64,000 nt of DNA, from contig JALPQD010000017.1 of assembly GCA_023101885.1 (NCBI GenBank), positions 737,428 to 801,427 of the forward strand, given 5' to 3'. Shown one piece after another: positions 32,044-43,042 of the stretch. Position 1 is the first letter of the stretch, and each line of letters begins with the position of its first letter. Position numbers and translations under genes: made by a program. This stretch comes from Typhlomys cinereus (taxonomy: Eukaryota > Chordata > Mammalia > Rodentia > Platacanthomyidae). The notes under the pieces were generated by a model. The model was not told the origin of the DNA. It made no database searches and worked only from the letters and a program-made list of their open reading frames with translations.

Positions 32044-33061
32044 TGTATCTGCTTTATATCATATTTTGACACTGGCCATTTTAACTTTAACATAGTTCCC
32101 TCTCTCTTTTCTCATTTTTAAATAGCATTCACTCTCAGGTTAGGTTGAATGCTGTATGGTTCTGCCTTCTCTAACTTTTTCTTTCCAATGCTAATACTTA
32201 CAGCCTAGGTTCTCTTACTCACTACCTCTATAATGCTATAAACTGTATCTAATGTATGTTTCTTTCTCACTGAGTTAGTCAGTTTCGAAAAGAACATCCT
32301 TCCTCTTTCTCTCTTACATGCCACCACTCCACATCTCTATCGGCTATGCTGTGTGTTTACACTGCCACACTTGATAACACATTTATTCTTTTCTGTAATT
32401 ATGATTATGCTTTCTGTGTACTTGTCTGAAAGTTGGCTCTAGAAACTCTATATATCTGAAAATGAATTTCATGTGGTTGCTATGAGAAAATATTCTTCCT
32501 TGCGGCCTGAGATAACGATTCTTCATGGGCCCAGTATCTTCCCTTCCTGAGACACCCCCCCAGGTGTCTCCTCTCCTGTTTCTCAGCTGCTGCTCAGCTT
32601 CACCCAGGTCTCACCCCTCCATCCTTCCAGGGTAAAGCTTCTATTTCCTGCTTCCTCCTTGCTGACCAGCTTTCATAGTACCAGAAAGCACTATGCAATC
32701 TGATGAAGGAGAAGCACAATCAACAGGTTCCTCGACAGTGAAAGCTGAAAACTATAGGAACAACCACCCTGGCAAGAGTCGAGCATCAGTGCAACATTGG
32801 CATGAACGTCAAGAGCGCGCCCAACGGCCTTCTGACTGGGTTGAAGCCCTGCTCTTCTGCAGGGACCACATCTCTGGCAGGAACCTATGAAAGAGGAGCA
32901 TCTAGTCCCGGGGGGGTGGGTCGAAAGCTATTAAGGTGCCTAACAAGCATAGCTCTAAAGATGCCAAACTTACTTTTAAACACTGTCGTTAGAGCCATAG
33001 GCTGCAAAAGCATTCAGCACTCAAGCTAGAAGCTTCCTTTTGCAATGGAAGCTGTTTATCA
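32044..33061. other. Unique sequence, no gene recognised
   Basis: About 1 kb. The 32690-33030 part has two overlapping plus frames of 65 and 75 codons and slightly higher CpG, like a decayed retrocopy, but I cannot name a parent. Confidence 0.4.
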
Positions 33062-33650
33062 CAGGAAATCACAACTGGCCAAAGTTCAAAAATAAGTGAC
33101 AGCGGACTGGTCAGTCCTGAACGGGACATCTAAGCCACCCTCCTCCCCAAAGCTCAGAGAACACCACAGGAGAGGGAGCAGCAAGATTGTAAGATCTTGA
33201 AGCAGGGCCTGGACATGACAAAGTTGTTGTCTCCATGAAGTCACTGTGGCGATGTATATTTCTATAAGACCTGCATGCAATTTTTTCCTATCAACATTTC
33301 ACCACTGAAGGAGAAAGATCTCAAGAGGCCCCACACATCCCTGGGAGTGGATGAGGGTTAATGCTGATGGGAGGGGAGGGAAGATGCTTTCCTTAAGGGC
33401 ATCTCCTCGAATGCATGATTCGGATTTCAGCAAGAACTCAGGCACAAGTCATCAGAGGCAACCCAGATGAAACCAATGGGCCACATAAGCAGAAAGACAT
33501 GAAAATAGGAGGGAGACAAGCTGGGAAGAAGAGGGTTGCAGTGGGAAAAAGAAGGGGGATGGAATGGGGAATTAAGGTATTTAAATGCAAATTCTACATT
33601 CATACTATGTTCATGTATGAAATATTAAAAGAATTTTTTTAAAGATTTAA
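33062..33650 (+). mobile_element. Rodent L1 (Lx-like) 3' UTR end
   Basis: 'aaaataagtgacagcggact', 'gaacgggacatctaagccac', 'gggagcagcaagattgtaag', 'gcagaaagacatgaaaatag' and the end 'tgtatgaaatattaaaagaa' match in order the 3' end of a common rodent repeat that I associate with Lx-type L1 3' UTRs. It has a short degraded A/T tail. The same type as 10481-10930. Confidence 0.45.
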
Positions 33651-33678
33651 ATGCTTCTATTTCACACACTCCATGGTA

Positions 33679-34010
33679 TGTTAGCTATGTTTTTCTTTGC
33701 TGTGACCAAAACTCACAGTTTGAGGGTGCAATCCCACCTGCTGGAGAAGGCAGGCAGCTCGAAGCCCTGGCAGCAGGAATGTGAGGCTGGGTGTTCACAT
33801 CCAGATGGATCAGGAAGCGCGTAGAAGATGCTGGAAGGCTCTGACTTTTTCCTTTTCATTTGGTCTGGGAACCCCATCCACTCTCATCTTCAGACTAGAT
33901 CCTTCTTTCCTGGCAAATCCTCCCTGGAAAAAGCCATCACAAACACCCCAAAAGGTATGTCTCATTAATACCATAATTCAATCAAATCGAAAATCAAAGC
34001 CAACCTTCAC
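33679..34010 (-). mobile_element. MaLR-type LTR (solo)
   Basis: Starts TGTTAGCTATGTTTTTCTTT and includes 'gctgtgaccaaaactcacag'. It ends 'aaatcaaagccaaccttcaca', so the minus strand reads TGTGAAGG...ACA. End motifs and about 330-bp length fit rodent MT/ORR1-like LTRs. Confidence 0.55.
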
Positions 34011-34782
34011 ATAAGGCTTCTTCTCTCACAGTGTTTTCCATTTTACCTCTTCTTCAGAAGTATAAGCCATTCAATATCATTTTCTCTCTCTGTTTAACTG
34101 GTGGTTTGATGGAGCACAAAATATTATGACAAGAAGTATATTCCTTCAGCATCTATGAAGGCACTCTTCCATTGTCTCTTAGCATCCAGTGTTGCTCACA
34201 GAAAGTCAAAAGATATTCAGACTCTTAATTCCCAGAAGGTAAAGTGCTTTTCTTCCCTCTATAGAAACTTTTAGAAATTTCTCTCTTTCCCCCTGGGTAC
34301 CCTGAAGTTCCACAGGAATGAGTCCCAGGCTGAGCACTGCTGATTTTTGGGAACCTTGAGTTGAAAGAGCCACTTCATTCTGTCTTCCCTGGTAGACATG
34401 GGGAACCGAAAGCCACATTGTGATTTCTGTAATTCGTTTTGATATTAGGGAAGTAATAAATCATAAATGCATTTTTAACATGATTTTCTCGGATCTGAGA
34501 AATTGAACTTAGGAGTGCGGAGTTCAAATATTTATAACCAAGTTAATAAACACATCCTCTTGAGGCAATGTGAAAGTCACTAATTTTATACTTTAAATAA
34601 AAAGGCTCTCAAAGGCTATAAATGTGAAAGTTCTCCATTCTTCATTCATAAAATAAAAAAGAGAGACTGTATCAGGAGGAAAGAGAATGCCTAAATTTTT
34701 GATGTTTTCTTATTAAAAACTCAAAAAATATTTGACAGCATTTAAGAGACAGGAGAATAAAATCATAAGAGTTTAAGGAAGA
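34011..34782. other. AT-rich unique sequence
   Basis: No gene or recognised repeat in about 770 bp. Confidence 0.45.
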
Positions 34783-35020
34783 GTTGTGTGTGTGTGTGTG
34801 TGTGATATATGTGTGAGTGTGTATTACATGCATGTGTGTATATGTATATATGTATTATGTGTGCACATGTATGTGCATGTATGTGCATGTGTGTATATGT
34901 AAGTATGCATGCAGGTGCATGTGCATGTTCACTTGTGAGTGTGTAAGTATGCACGCAGGTGTGTGTGCATGTTCACTTGTGAGTGTGTAAGTATGCACGC
35001 AGGTGCGTGTGCATGCACAC
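34783..35020. repeat. TG-rich tract with a 44-bp minisatellite
   Basis: Simple (TG)n at 34785-34803, then TGTATG/TGCATG words. From 34899 a 44-bp unit beginning GTAAGTATGCA repeats at 34943 and 34987. Units 2 and 3 are nearly identical (gcatgttcacttgtgagtgt in each). About 2.7 copies. It forms the tail side of the minus-strand B4 that follows. Confidence 0.85.
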
Positions 35021-35200
35021 AGAGGCCAGGGCCCATGCTGGGTGTCTTCCTCAGTCTCTCTCTGCCTTATTTTTCCATCCGCGTGATGAATCTGGAACCT
35101 GCTGATTCCGCTACAATGGCTGGCCGGTGAATTCCAGCCATCGGCTTGTCTCCGCCTCTCCAGTGCTAGAATGGTGAGCATGTACCGCAGCACCGGGTGT
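35021..35200 (-). mobile_element. B4-type SINE, 3' part, split by a later SINE
   Basis: 'cagaggccagggcccatgct', 'aatggctggccggtgaattc', 'ctctccagtgctagaatggt' and 'gagcatgtaccgcagcaccg' are the B1-like body of a minus-strand B4. Its ID-like head lies 260 bp further on at 35462-35557. Confidence 0.65.
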
Positions 35201-35461
35201 TTTGTGTTGTCCTGTTCTGTCTTGTTTCATGTGTACTCAAAAGGACAACCTGCTTATGGCGGCCCAAGGGTGACTTCAGGACTCACCCTAATTATGCTTT
35301 CTCCTTATTGCTTTGCTCTGAGGGGTCCCAGGCTATGACTTTCAGAGCCAGATTTGTAGGTCACTGCCATTTCTACCTAGCATTTTCACATGGGATCTGG
35401 GAACCAAAAGTCAGGTCCTTTTGCTTGTGAGGCAGGGACTTTAACCATCTCCCCAGCCACC
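35201..35461 (-). mobile_element. DIP-like SINE, old subfamily, nested in B4
   Basis: 'gcggcccaagggtgacttca', 'ttgctttgctctgaggggtc', 'ctgccatttctacctagcat' and 'gtccttttgcttgtgaggca' up to 'ccatctccccagcc' are the reverse complement of the family. It separates the two parts of the B4, so it inserted later. Its CA tail is nearly gone. Confidence 0.75.
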
Positions 35462-35557
35462 ACCCAGCTTCTTTGTACCCTGGGTGCTTGGATCAAACGC
35501 AGCTCCTCGTGCTTGTGCAGGGAGCACTTTACTGACTGACTATTTGCCCCAGCCAGG
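35462..35557 (-). mobile_element. B4-type SINE, 5' head part
   Basis: 'cacccagcttctttgtaccc', 'ggatcaaacgcagctcctcg' and 'tgtgcagggagcactttact' continue the B4 interrupted at 35200. Confidence 0.65.
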
Positions 35558-36467
35558 AAGAGTTTAAAGAAGTTTTCTTTGGATAAGTTTTTCGCAAATC
35601 CATTGTCATATAGGAAATGAACTGGTCTCTAGGGCACGATGAGCCTGAAGGGCAGCTTGGCTCTCTATTTATGAGAGACAAACAAATTACTTAAACGCCA
35701 CGTGTCAGCTTCTTTCTCTCCCTGCTCCCAGCTCAACCAGGAGTTAGGTTCAACACCACGACGTACACAGTTGCAGGGGTTCCACGTTCAATATACCACA
35801 GCCGGGTACAAAGAGCACGTTTCTAAGTGCAACAAGACATTGAATTGGAAGCTCTGACATACCACTGCTGCTGGATTCGGAAGAAAATGATAGGCCACAC
35901 ACAGAATTTACAGAAAGAGAAACACAGAAGAGCCAGTTGTATACTTCAAAGTGCATCATTCACACAGATGATATAAAACAATTTAGACAGGGAAATAAAG
36001 GAACTGTTTTGTGAGAAGGATTTTAGGGGGGCAAGGGGAGTATTTGCCCTCCTGAGCAACCAATGGCCCTTGGAAGAGAGTAATAGGTGACATTTAAGGA
36101 GGAGCTACTCGCCTAGGCGAGGGAGCACTAAAAATGTCATACAGAGACTCAAGAGAGATGACCAGAGAGTAGCTTGTCTAAGAGCAAACATGAGACCTGC
36201 CTCCTAACTAAAGCACGTGACATGACACTGGAGTACACCTAATGCTATAGCACACTTCATTCACACCATTTAGTTTTTGAGCATATATTTCTAACTGGTC
36301 CAGATTCGACTTTGTAATTCTACATACATAGTACATCTTCAGAAGTTATGAATTATTACGTAAATGCAAACAGTGACTGTGGGTGTTGAGCATGGTTGAC
36401 ACCTATTTGTAATCCCAGCAAATATCAAATAAGTCCCCTCTCTTCTATCCAGCAAATATGGTTTCAT
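35558..36467. other. Unique sequence, nothing recognised
   Basis: About 900 bp with no gene or recognised repeat. Confidence 0.45.
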
Positions 36468-36498
<31 letters not shown>

Positions 36499-36517
36499 TT
36501 ATTTATTTATTTATTTT
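36468..36517. repeat. (TTTA)n microsatellite
   Basis: About 12 TTTA units with one TTA interruption. Confidence 0.9.
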
Positions 36518-37346
36518 ACCATGACTCTTGAAGGCTCCAGAAGAGTCTTGCTGATTTGGAAAGTCCCTTTAAAAGAAATGAAAAGCGAATTTCAAACCTC
36601 ACACTACTACTTTTCAAGACATAGAAGAGAAATAGAAGGGAGGAGGAAATAAACAAGTAAATACGGCGTCCAAAACCGGCCATTCATCATGATGTGTCAA
36701 CGCACCAAACTTAAGTTTGACGAGTTCAATATTTCCGAGACGAGCAGAACTTCTTGTGACCTGTATAATTGAGCAGAACTTCTTGGTTAAGATGGGCCTG
36801 GGGCTGAACCTCAGCTCTCAAGGCTAAATTTCTTCATTCCATAGTTCTTCCAGGTCACTGTCAAAACCGCTGGTAATTTTACACTGCAGTGATCTGAGCC
36901 TTTTCCTGGCCCGAGGATAAATAGAAAACTTAACAGCTCTCGGAGCTGTTGACACCGTGTACTCAGAAACACAATCAGAAATGTGCAAGGAAACCCTTGA
37001 AGGACGTGAATGAAGGATGCGGACACTCGCACGTGGAAACCCCCCAATCTGTGCTGGCTTTGCTCCCGAGCTCCGTTGCCGCAAGAATGAGCGGGTCATG
37101 GAGGTGCCAGCGTCGGCCCGAGGTTCTGCCAGTGCCGTGCAGGATTCGCACTTCCTGCAGAACTCCCTGCATGAGCGTTCTCTGGTAATCACAGAATCCT
37201 AGGGTGCTCCAGAAAGGGGTCCTAGTGGTTCAAGGAAGGATCATGGGAAAGCCAGATCCCTCTCTCCCCTAGTCCCTGACCACTCTCAAGTATAATCATC
37301 CTCGTCTACTGGACCAAACACCCAGGCATGTTAGAAAACAAAAACA
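36518..37346. other. Unique sequence with moderate CpG content and a 15-bp direct repeat
   Basis: The word GAGCAGAACTTCTTG is present at 36742-36756 and 36771-36785, 29 bp apart. The 36930-37170 part has more CpG than its surroundings. Overlapping open frames on both strands (up to 122 codons) show no known motif. No gene supported. Confidence 0.4.
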
Positions 37347-37427
37347 GGGCTGGAGAAATTGCTCAGGGTTTAAGTCTCTGTCTCACAAGCAGAAGGACAT
37401 GAGTTTGGATCCCAGATCCCATGTTGA
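37347..37427 (+). mobile_element. DIP-like SINE head, split from its tail
   Basis: 'gggctggagaaattgctcag' to 'gatcccagatcccatgttga' is a clean family head. The body is absent and the LTR-like block follows. A CA-rich tail of the right kind appears at 37820-37925. Confidence 0.7.
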
Positions 37428-37509
37428 TGTAGTCTATGAAGACTTTTAAAGTTGGACTGAGTATGGTTTATATGTGATGTTAATGAGCCTGTGGGAGCCA
37501 GTGGTGGAG

Positions 37510-37815
37510 TGTCGTGGTTTGAAATGTGTCCCCCACAGTCTCATGTGTTTAGGAAAGTCATAGCACCTTTGAGAGGTGGAGCCTTGCTGGAGGAAAGCAG
37601 GTCACAAGGGGTGGGCCTTGAGGTAGATGAGTCCCACCCTATCTACAGGAGGAGTCTCCCTTTGCAGCAAGCATTCTGGTAGCTCTCAGCCTCTTGGATG
37701 GGTGTGACACAGCCTGACTCCAGCTTTGGCCAGCCAGCCATGCCACCTCCACCATGAAAGACTGTATTTTCTCTCTGGAACCATAAGCTGAATAAATCTC
37801 CCTTTCTCCTTTAAG
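37510..37815 (+). mobile_element. MaLR-type LTR, inserted in or beside the SINE
   Basis: Begins TGTCGTGGTTTGAAATGTGT followed by CCCCCACAG, the typical MaLR start. It continues 'cctttgagaggtggagcctt', 'ggtcacaaggggtgggcctt' and 'gaaccataagctgaataaat'. The usual 3' terminal 'tttggtcacagca' is missing. A 37820-37925 CA tail directly follows. Confidence 0.6.
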
Positions 37816-37847
37816 TTTCTGGTACACACAGACACAGATAGACTGAT

Positions 37848-37889
<42 letters not shown>

Positions 37890-37925
37890 CATGCAAGAAA
37901 GTAAATTTAAAATAAAGCAAAAACA
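37816..37925 (+). repeat. CA-rich SINE tail and (CA)n microsatellite
   Basis: (CA)n at 37849-37884 followed by AAATTTAAAATAAA. Probably the separated tail of the SINE whose head is at 37347. Confidence 0.6.
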
Positions 37926-38439
37926 ATAATAAGCAAATGAAAAGTAGCTTTCCTTTCAGTTACGTAGCCTATCCAATTTACGCATGCACACTTTGGTGTG
38001 AGCAACACGGAAATATCAGGGGAAAGGGGTGACGGAGGTAAAGAGAAGGTATTCATGTGTGCTTGAAATTGCACACAACAGACCCTGACAACAGCGCTCA
38101 CCACCGTCGCCACCACCAAGCCCCCCACGGCCTCCTCTTCAAGTGTAACCTGAGATGTGGATTTCAGATTCTCTTCTTACAAATTCAAAAGTCACATCAT
38201 GTTTCTCTTCTTATTTGCCAAGAAGAGATGAGCTTCGTGGTGGGCTTAATTCACTCCCTGTAAATGGCGTTCTCTCAGATGCTAGACACCGAGCACGAGT
38301 CTAAGCAGAGCAGATTCCTAGTTTCTCCAGTTCTCCCTGCTGGAGAAATGGGGGACACGAAGTGCCCTGTATGGTAGCAATGACAGGAATCGACACGTGA
38401 TGTAGGGACCATGGCACAGGACTCAGGACCAGAGGATTC
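37926..38439. other. Unique sequence, nothing recognised
   Basis: No gene recognised. Ends at the L1 target-site duplication. Confidence 0.45.
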
Positions 38440-38504
38440 AGGAAAATTAGGACTTTTTTTTTTAGATCCTTTTTTTTCCACTCATACAGACCTAACAGGT
38501 ACAC

Positions 38505-38595
38505 CTGTCCCCTCCCTCCCTCCGACCTCCCACCGCCCTGTGCCCCCTCCCCTCCCTCTCCCTCCCCATCCCCCAGTGCCTCCCTCTCCCATCCC
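38505..38595 (-). repeat. L1 3' UTR polypurine tract (C-rich on plus)
   Basis: Runs of CCCTCCC on the plus strand. G-rich polypurine on the element strand, as in rodent L1 3' UTRs. Confidence 0.75.
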
Positions 38596-39827
38596 CAGAG
38601 CGTCCTTAAATGTGCATCCCCAACTCTCTTCTGGGTCCTACTCTCCGATGAGGTACAAGAACCCAGTGGCATTTCCCAGAACTCTTTCTTGTGTCCCACT
38701 TAAGCAAAGGAACACTACTGTGGCTGTCAATCCCTTGCCTCCAAGGATCCTAGTGCCTTTAGTCCATGCTAGACTTTGTGAGGTCAATAGTGTGTTGAAC
38801 ATTGCGCAGGGCATGTAAAGTCCAATTATGATTGCTTTGGCCCTAACTTGTGTGGAGTATCTTGCAAATCATTGCTCCTCCCATCCTTGTGCTCTTACAA
38901 TCTTACCGCCCCCTCTTCCGCAAATTTCCCTGAGCTTCAGGATGGGGAGAGATTAGGCTGGCCTAGTTCCAGGTGGTTGATATAGAGTCACTGAAGTTCT
39001 GGATTATGGTTTGTTGATTTTTTTTTTCAGTTTTGCTGCTCCTGCAATGCCCTTGGCTCCATCTTGATGGGTATTGGATGTCACCCCCTGGCCAGAGATA
39101 AAAAGCTGTTAAACTAGACTCTTGTTATAAGAGTATATTCAAAGGTAGATGTAATAAAAGTAGGAAACTGCAGTGAAGGAGGGATCAGTTACCCATTTGC
39201 AAAATGGTTACTTTTTATTTGCCAGATTATATGCCCTCCCCTTCTGGTGAGATCATACTCCATCAGTTGCAAATGATCAGGAAGGAAAGTCTATGAACTT
39301 AACCAGATGTCTCATTACTTACTTGCAGTCCTTGATGGTGGCCTATTGTCTCTGCTGTAACATGGTCCCCTCTCTCCTTGTTTCTGGTGTGGCCCTCCTA
39401 CCCCATCCCTCCTGTTCATAATTGTTGCAATTACTGTAGGTATTACAGAGATTTATCCTTGAGCGTCTCTAAGTGGGTTTGGTACTAGGAGCCACCTATT
39501 AGGGAGTACATACGGCACTTAATTTTCTGGGTCTGGGATACTTCACTTAATATAATTATTTCTCATCCCATCCATTTCCCAGCAAATTCCAGTAATTCAT
39601 CATTTTTGATGGCTGAGTAGTACTCCATTATATAGATGTACCACAGTTTCCTTATCCACTCGTCAACTGTTGGACATTTGGGTTGATTCCATGACTTTGC
39701 TATTGTAAACAGTGCTGCTATGAACGTGGTCGTGCTTGTGCTCTCGAGGTGAATGTCTGCTGCATGGGGGGTTATTCCCAAAAGTGGAATAGCAGGGTCA
39801 TATGGCATTTCAATCTTTAATTTCTTT

Positions 39828-40172
39828 AAGAATCTCCAGATGGGGCTGGAGAGGTGGCTCAGGGGTTAAGCCTCCGCCTTGCAGGCGGAAGGTCCCGAGT
39901 TCGGATCCCAGATCCCACGTATAGACGCCAGGCGGAAGTGGGGGCGGCCTGCGCTTCTGGTTCTGGTAGGGCGGAGCCTGTGAATCCCAGGGCAGAAGGA
40001 GATGGTGGCGTCCATGGTGGTTCGCGAATTCGTCCGTGGTTCTACACATACACAGACACACGCACACACAGATACACACGCGTGCGCACATACACACGCA
40101 CATGCACACAATTGAATAAATAATAATAATAAAAAAAATTTAAAAAAAAAAAAAAAAAAAAGAATCTCCAGA
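39828..40172 (+). mobile_element. Young DIP-like SINE inserted in the L1, perfect 13-bp duplication
   Basis: AAGAATCTCCAGA at 39828-39840 and 40160-40172 flanks the element (39841-40159). A box TGGCTCAGGGG at 39855-39865, B-box region AGTTCGGATCC at 39898-39908. Young-subfamily body with many CpG ('aagtgggggcggcctgcgct', 'ggcgtccatggtggttcgcg'). Tail is CA/CG rich, then AATTGAATAAATAATAATAA and a long A tract (40143-40160). Orientation is opposite to the host L1. Its presence separates the L1 ORF2 end from the rest, so it is younger than the L1. Confidence 0.9.
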
Positions 40173-41716
40173 CGGCTCACCAGAGTGGCTGTATGAGCCT
40201 GCATTCCCACCAGCAATGTAGGAGAGTTCCCCTCTCTCCACATCCTCTCCAGCATTTGTTGTTGTTTGTATTGTGGATTTTTGCCATCCTGACTGGGGTG
40301 AGATGATATCTCAGGGAAGTTTTGATTTGCATTTCCCTGATGGCTAAGGATGTGGAGCATTTTTTAAGATATTTGTTAGACATTTTAATTTCATCCCTGG
40401 TAAAGTTTCTTTTAAGTTCCAGGGCCCATTTTTTAATTGGGCCATTTGTTTCCTTGGTGTTTAGTTTTCTAAGTTCTTTATGCACTCTGGATAATACAGC
40501 TTTATCAGATATGTGGTTAGTGAAGATTTTCTCCCATTCTGTGGGTTGCCTTTGAGCTCGTTACAATCTCTTTATCTGAACAGAAGCTCTTTAATTTCAC
40601 AAGATCCCATCTGTTGAGAGTTGGTAGCAGTGACTGTGCCATTGGATGTCTGTTTAGGAACTGTTGGCCTACCCCAATCAGCTCGAGGGAGTTCCCTTCC
40701 CTTTCACCTATGATTCTTATAGTCTCTGGCCTTATATCAAGGTCCTTGATCCATTTGGAATTAATTCTTGTACATGGTGACAAGTACGGGTCCAGTTTTA
40801 ATCTTCTGCATGTGGATATTCAGTTGCCAGCACCATTTGTTGAAGATACTGTTCTTTTTCCATTGGAATTTTTGGGCCCCTTTGTCAAAGATCAAATGGC
40901 TGTATTTTTGTGGGCTTATATCTGGGTCCTCAACCCTTATCCATTGATCTGTGTGTCTATTTTGAAGCCAGTACCAGGCTGTTTTTATAACTATGGATTT
41001 GTAGTATAGACTTAGGTTTGGTATGGTGATACCTCCAGCTGTGTTTTTGTTACTCAGGATTGTCTTTGCTATCCTGGGTCTTTTGTGCCTCCATATGAAT
41101 TTTGAGATTGTTTGGTCAACCTCTTTAAAGAAGTGCTTTGGGATTTTAATTGGTATTACATTGAATTTGTATATTGTCTTTGGTAGGATGGTCATTTTTA
41201 TGATGTTGATTCTGCCAATCCAGGAACATAGGAGGTCTTTCCACCTTCTGGTGTCTTCTGCAATTTCTTTCTTTAGGGTTTTAAAGTTTTCATCGTAAAG
41301 GTCTCTTACTTCTTTGGTTAGGTTTATACCAAGGTTATTTCATTTTTTTAGGGGCTATAGTAAATGGGATTGTTTCTCTCGGGGCTTTTTCACTTCTTTC
41401 ATTCTGGGCATATAGGAAGGCCACTGATTTTTGTGCATTTATTTTGTATCCTGCCACCCTGCTGAACTTCTGTATTAGTTCCAGGAGCTTCCTGGTGGAG
41501 TTTTTGGGATCACTCAAGTATAAGATCATGTCATCTGCAAATAGGGATAGCTTGACTTCTTCCCTGCCGATTTGAATCCCTTTTATGTCCCTTTCTTGTC
41601 TTATGGCTTTAGCTAAGACTTCAAGTACAATATTGAATAGAAGTGGTGAGAGTGGACAGCCTTGTCTAGTTCCTGATCAAAGCAGGAATGGCTCAAGTTT
41701 AGGAAAATTATGACTT

Positions 41717-42607
41717 AAAAGAAGACCAGGGAAGGCCTAAAGCTTTTCCTTCACCGAAGGACTTCACACGTCCACCACAGCCTGCTATGGACAAACATTT
41801 CCTCCAAGTCATGGGATTCAGATTCAGTGTGAGTGTCAGGGACATGGGCTATTTATGCTATGTTGACACTAGGACCACGTATGATGGTCTTTGACAACAA
41901 CGCATGTTCTGCTCATGTGTGAAGGAACTCATCACTTCAATGGAAGCAACACGCCTGCAAGAAGCCATGCCGGCGTGGACACGCTGGCCAGGAGCATGTC
42001 CAGGCTCAGCAGTGGACACCTTGAACTCAGCTTCACAGGATGCACAGCCTTGGAGAAGATTTTCCTCAGCAGCTGAGATAAGATGATTAAAAAAACAGCA
42101 AAAGTCATATGGATTTTGCCCCAGCATCGTGCTTTCTGAAAGATGAAGGAGGAAATGATGGATGAGCTACAATATTCCTATCGGATGCTCTTCTCTCTCA
42201 CCTGCTTTTCTTCTCCTATTCTCTTTCCTGGCTCAAAACTATTTCTCTAACTCTTTGATGATTCAAACATCTTCCCTTGTAAAAAACAATCAGAAAATGT
42301 TCTCCCCAGCACACTGTGACTACCTGAGGGCAGCTTTGCTTGCCGATGACATGACACATCTCAGTTGACATAAGTCATCTTTGACATGGCATATTTGATG
42401 GACCTGTGTTTTCTTCTGAGGATGGTAAGCTCTTTTGGTTTGTTGGTATTGGCAATAAATCACATCTAACATCTTTTGTACTAAAATTAACCGTCCCTGT
42501 GGGCTGATTACCTTGCTCTTGGTCTGGAAGGAATCAAACCTGCAGAATCTCCAACATGCTACAAGGCCAAAGTGTTTGCTGAAGCTATGTCATGAGAATG
42601 AGGCTTA
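41717..42607. other. Unique sequence, no gene recognised
   Basis: About 890 bp. Overlapping small open frames (60-89 codons on both strands), none familiar. Possible decayed LTR material near 42400-42600 but unresolved. Confidence 0.4.
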
Positions 42608-43042
42608 TGTAGCAGTTACTCTGCATTTGTTGATATATTCACAATCAAAGAACTTACAGGGGGACAAGGAGTTTTATTTTCTCTTGCGATAATTCTATTA
42701 CAGTTGCTTTTCCAACTTGACAGGAGAGCCCACACCAACACTCAGCGCAGAGGGATTTGGCCACACCACATCCACAAACAGCTGAGAGAAAGACAATCTT
42801 TACTTGTTAGCCCAGCATGTCTAACAAGTATACACAAGGATGCCAACTTCCTCAACCAGCTCTCTATATTTTATTCACTCATCCAGGGTCTAATCCCACC
42901 CACCATGGACTGGTCATTTCCCATCAGCTACATAATCTCTTGCCAGTTTGCTCTGGGCTTAACTCAACTACTCATTCTCCACATATGTGCCCAGAGTTCA
43001 AACCCGCAACCATCAAGTTGACTCCTGTGTCCAACTATGACA
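42608..43042 (-). mobile_element. LTR-like repeat (MaLR-like), copy A of an inverted pair
   Basis: On the minus strand it starts TGTCATAGTTGGACACAGG (from 43042) and ends GTAACTGCTACA (42608). It includes 'gtcaacttgatggttgcggg', 'tggtgggtgggattagaccc', 'agttggcatccttgtgtata' and 'gctctcctgtcaagttgg'. The copy at 53499-53921 on the plus strand shares all these blocks in order. About 435 bp with TG...CA ends, so a solo LTR is the simplest reading. The plus-strand 105- and 125-codon frames over it are incidental. Confidence 0.65.

Larger units (their letters stand above)
38440..41716 (-). mobile_element. 5'-truncated rodent L1 with 16-bp target-site duplication
   Basis: AGGAAAATTAGGACTT (38440-38455) and AGGAAAATTATGACTT (41701-41716) differ at one base and bracket the element at 38456-41700. 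In minus-strand order there is an RT part with [18 protein letters not shown] and the catalytic [11 protein letters not shown] (about 41520-41680). Next comes the thumb region with [21 protein letters not shown] (about 41060-41150), then the C-terminal region with [18 protein letters not shown] (about 40200-40260). The ORF2 end with YDPAIPLLGI and YSAIKNDELLEF follows (39563-39808), then a 3' UTR with a C-rich (purine on minus) tract at 38505-38595 and an A tail at 38456-38475. ORF2 is broken by several frameshifts and stops. Truncated just upstream of the RT active site, so not mobile. Confidence 0.9.

Noticed and set aside
38411..38818. 135-codon plus-strand proline-rich frame
   Set aside because: It is the antisense of the L1 3' UTR polypurine tract.
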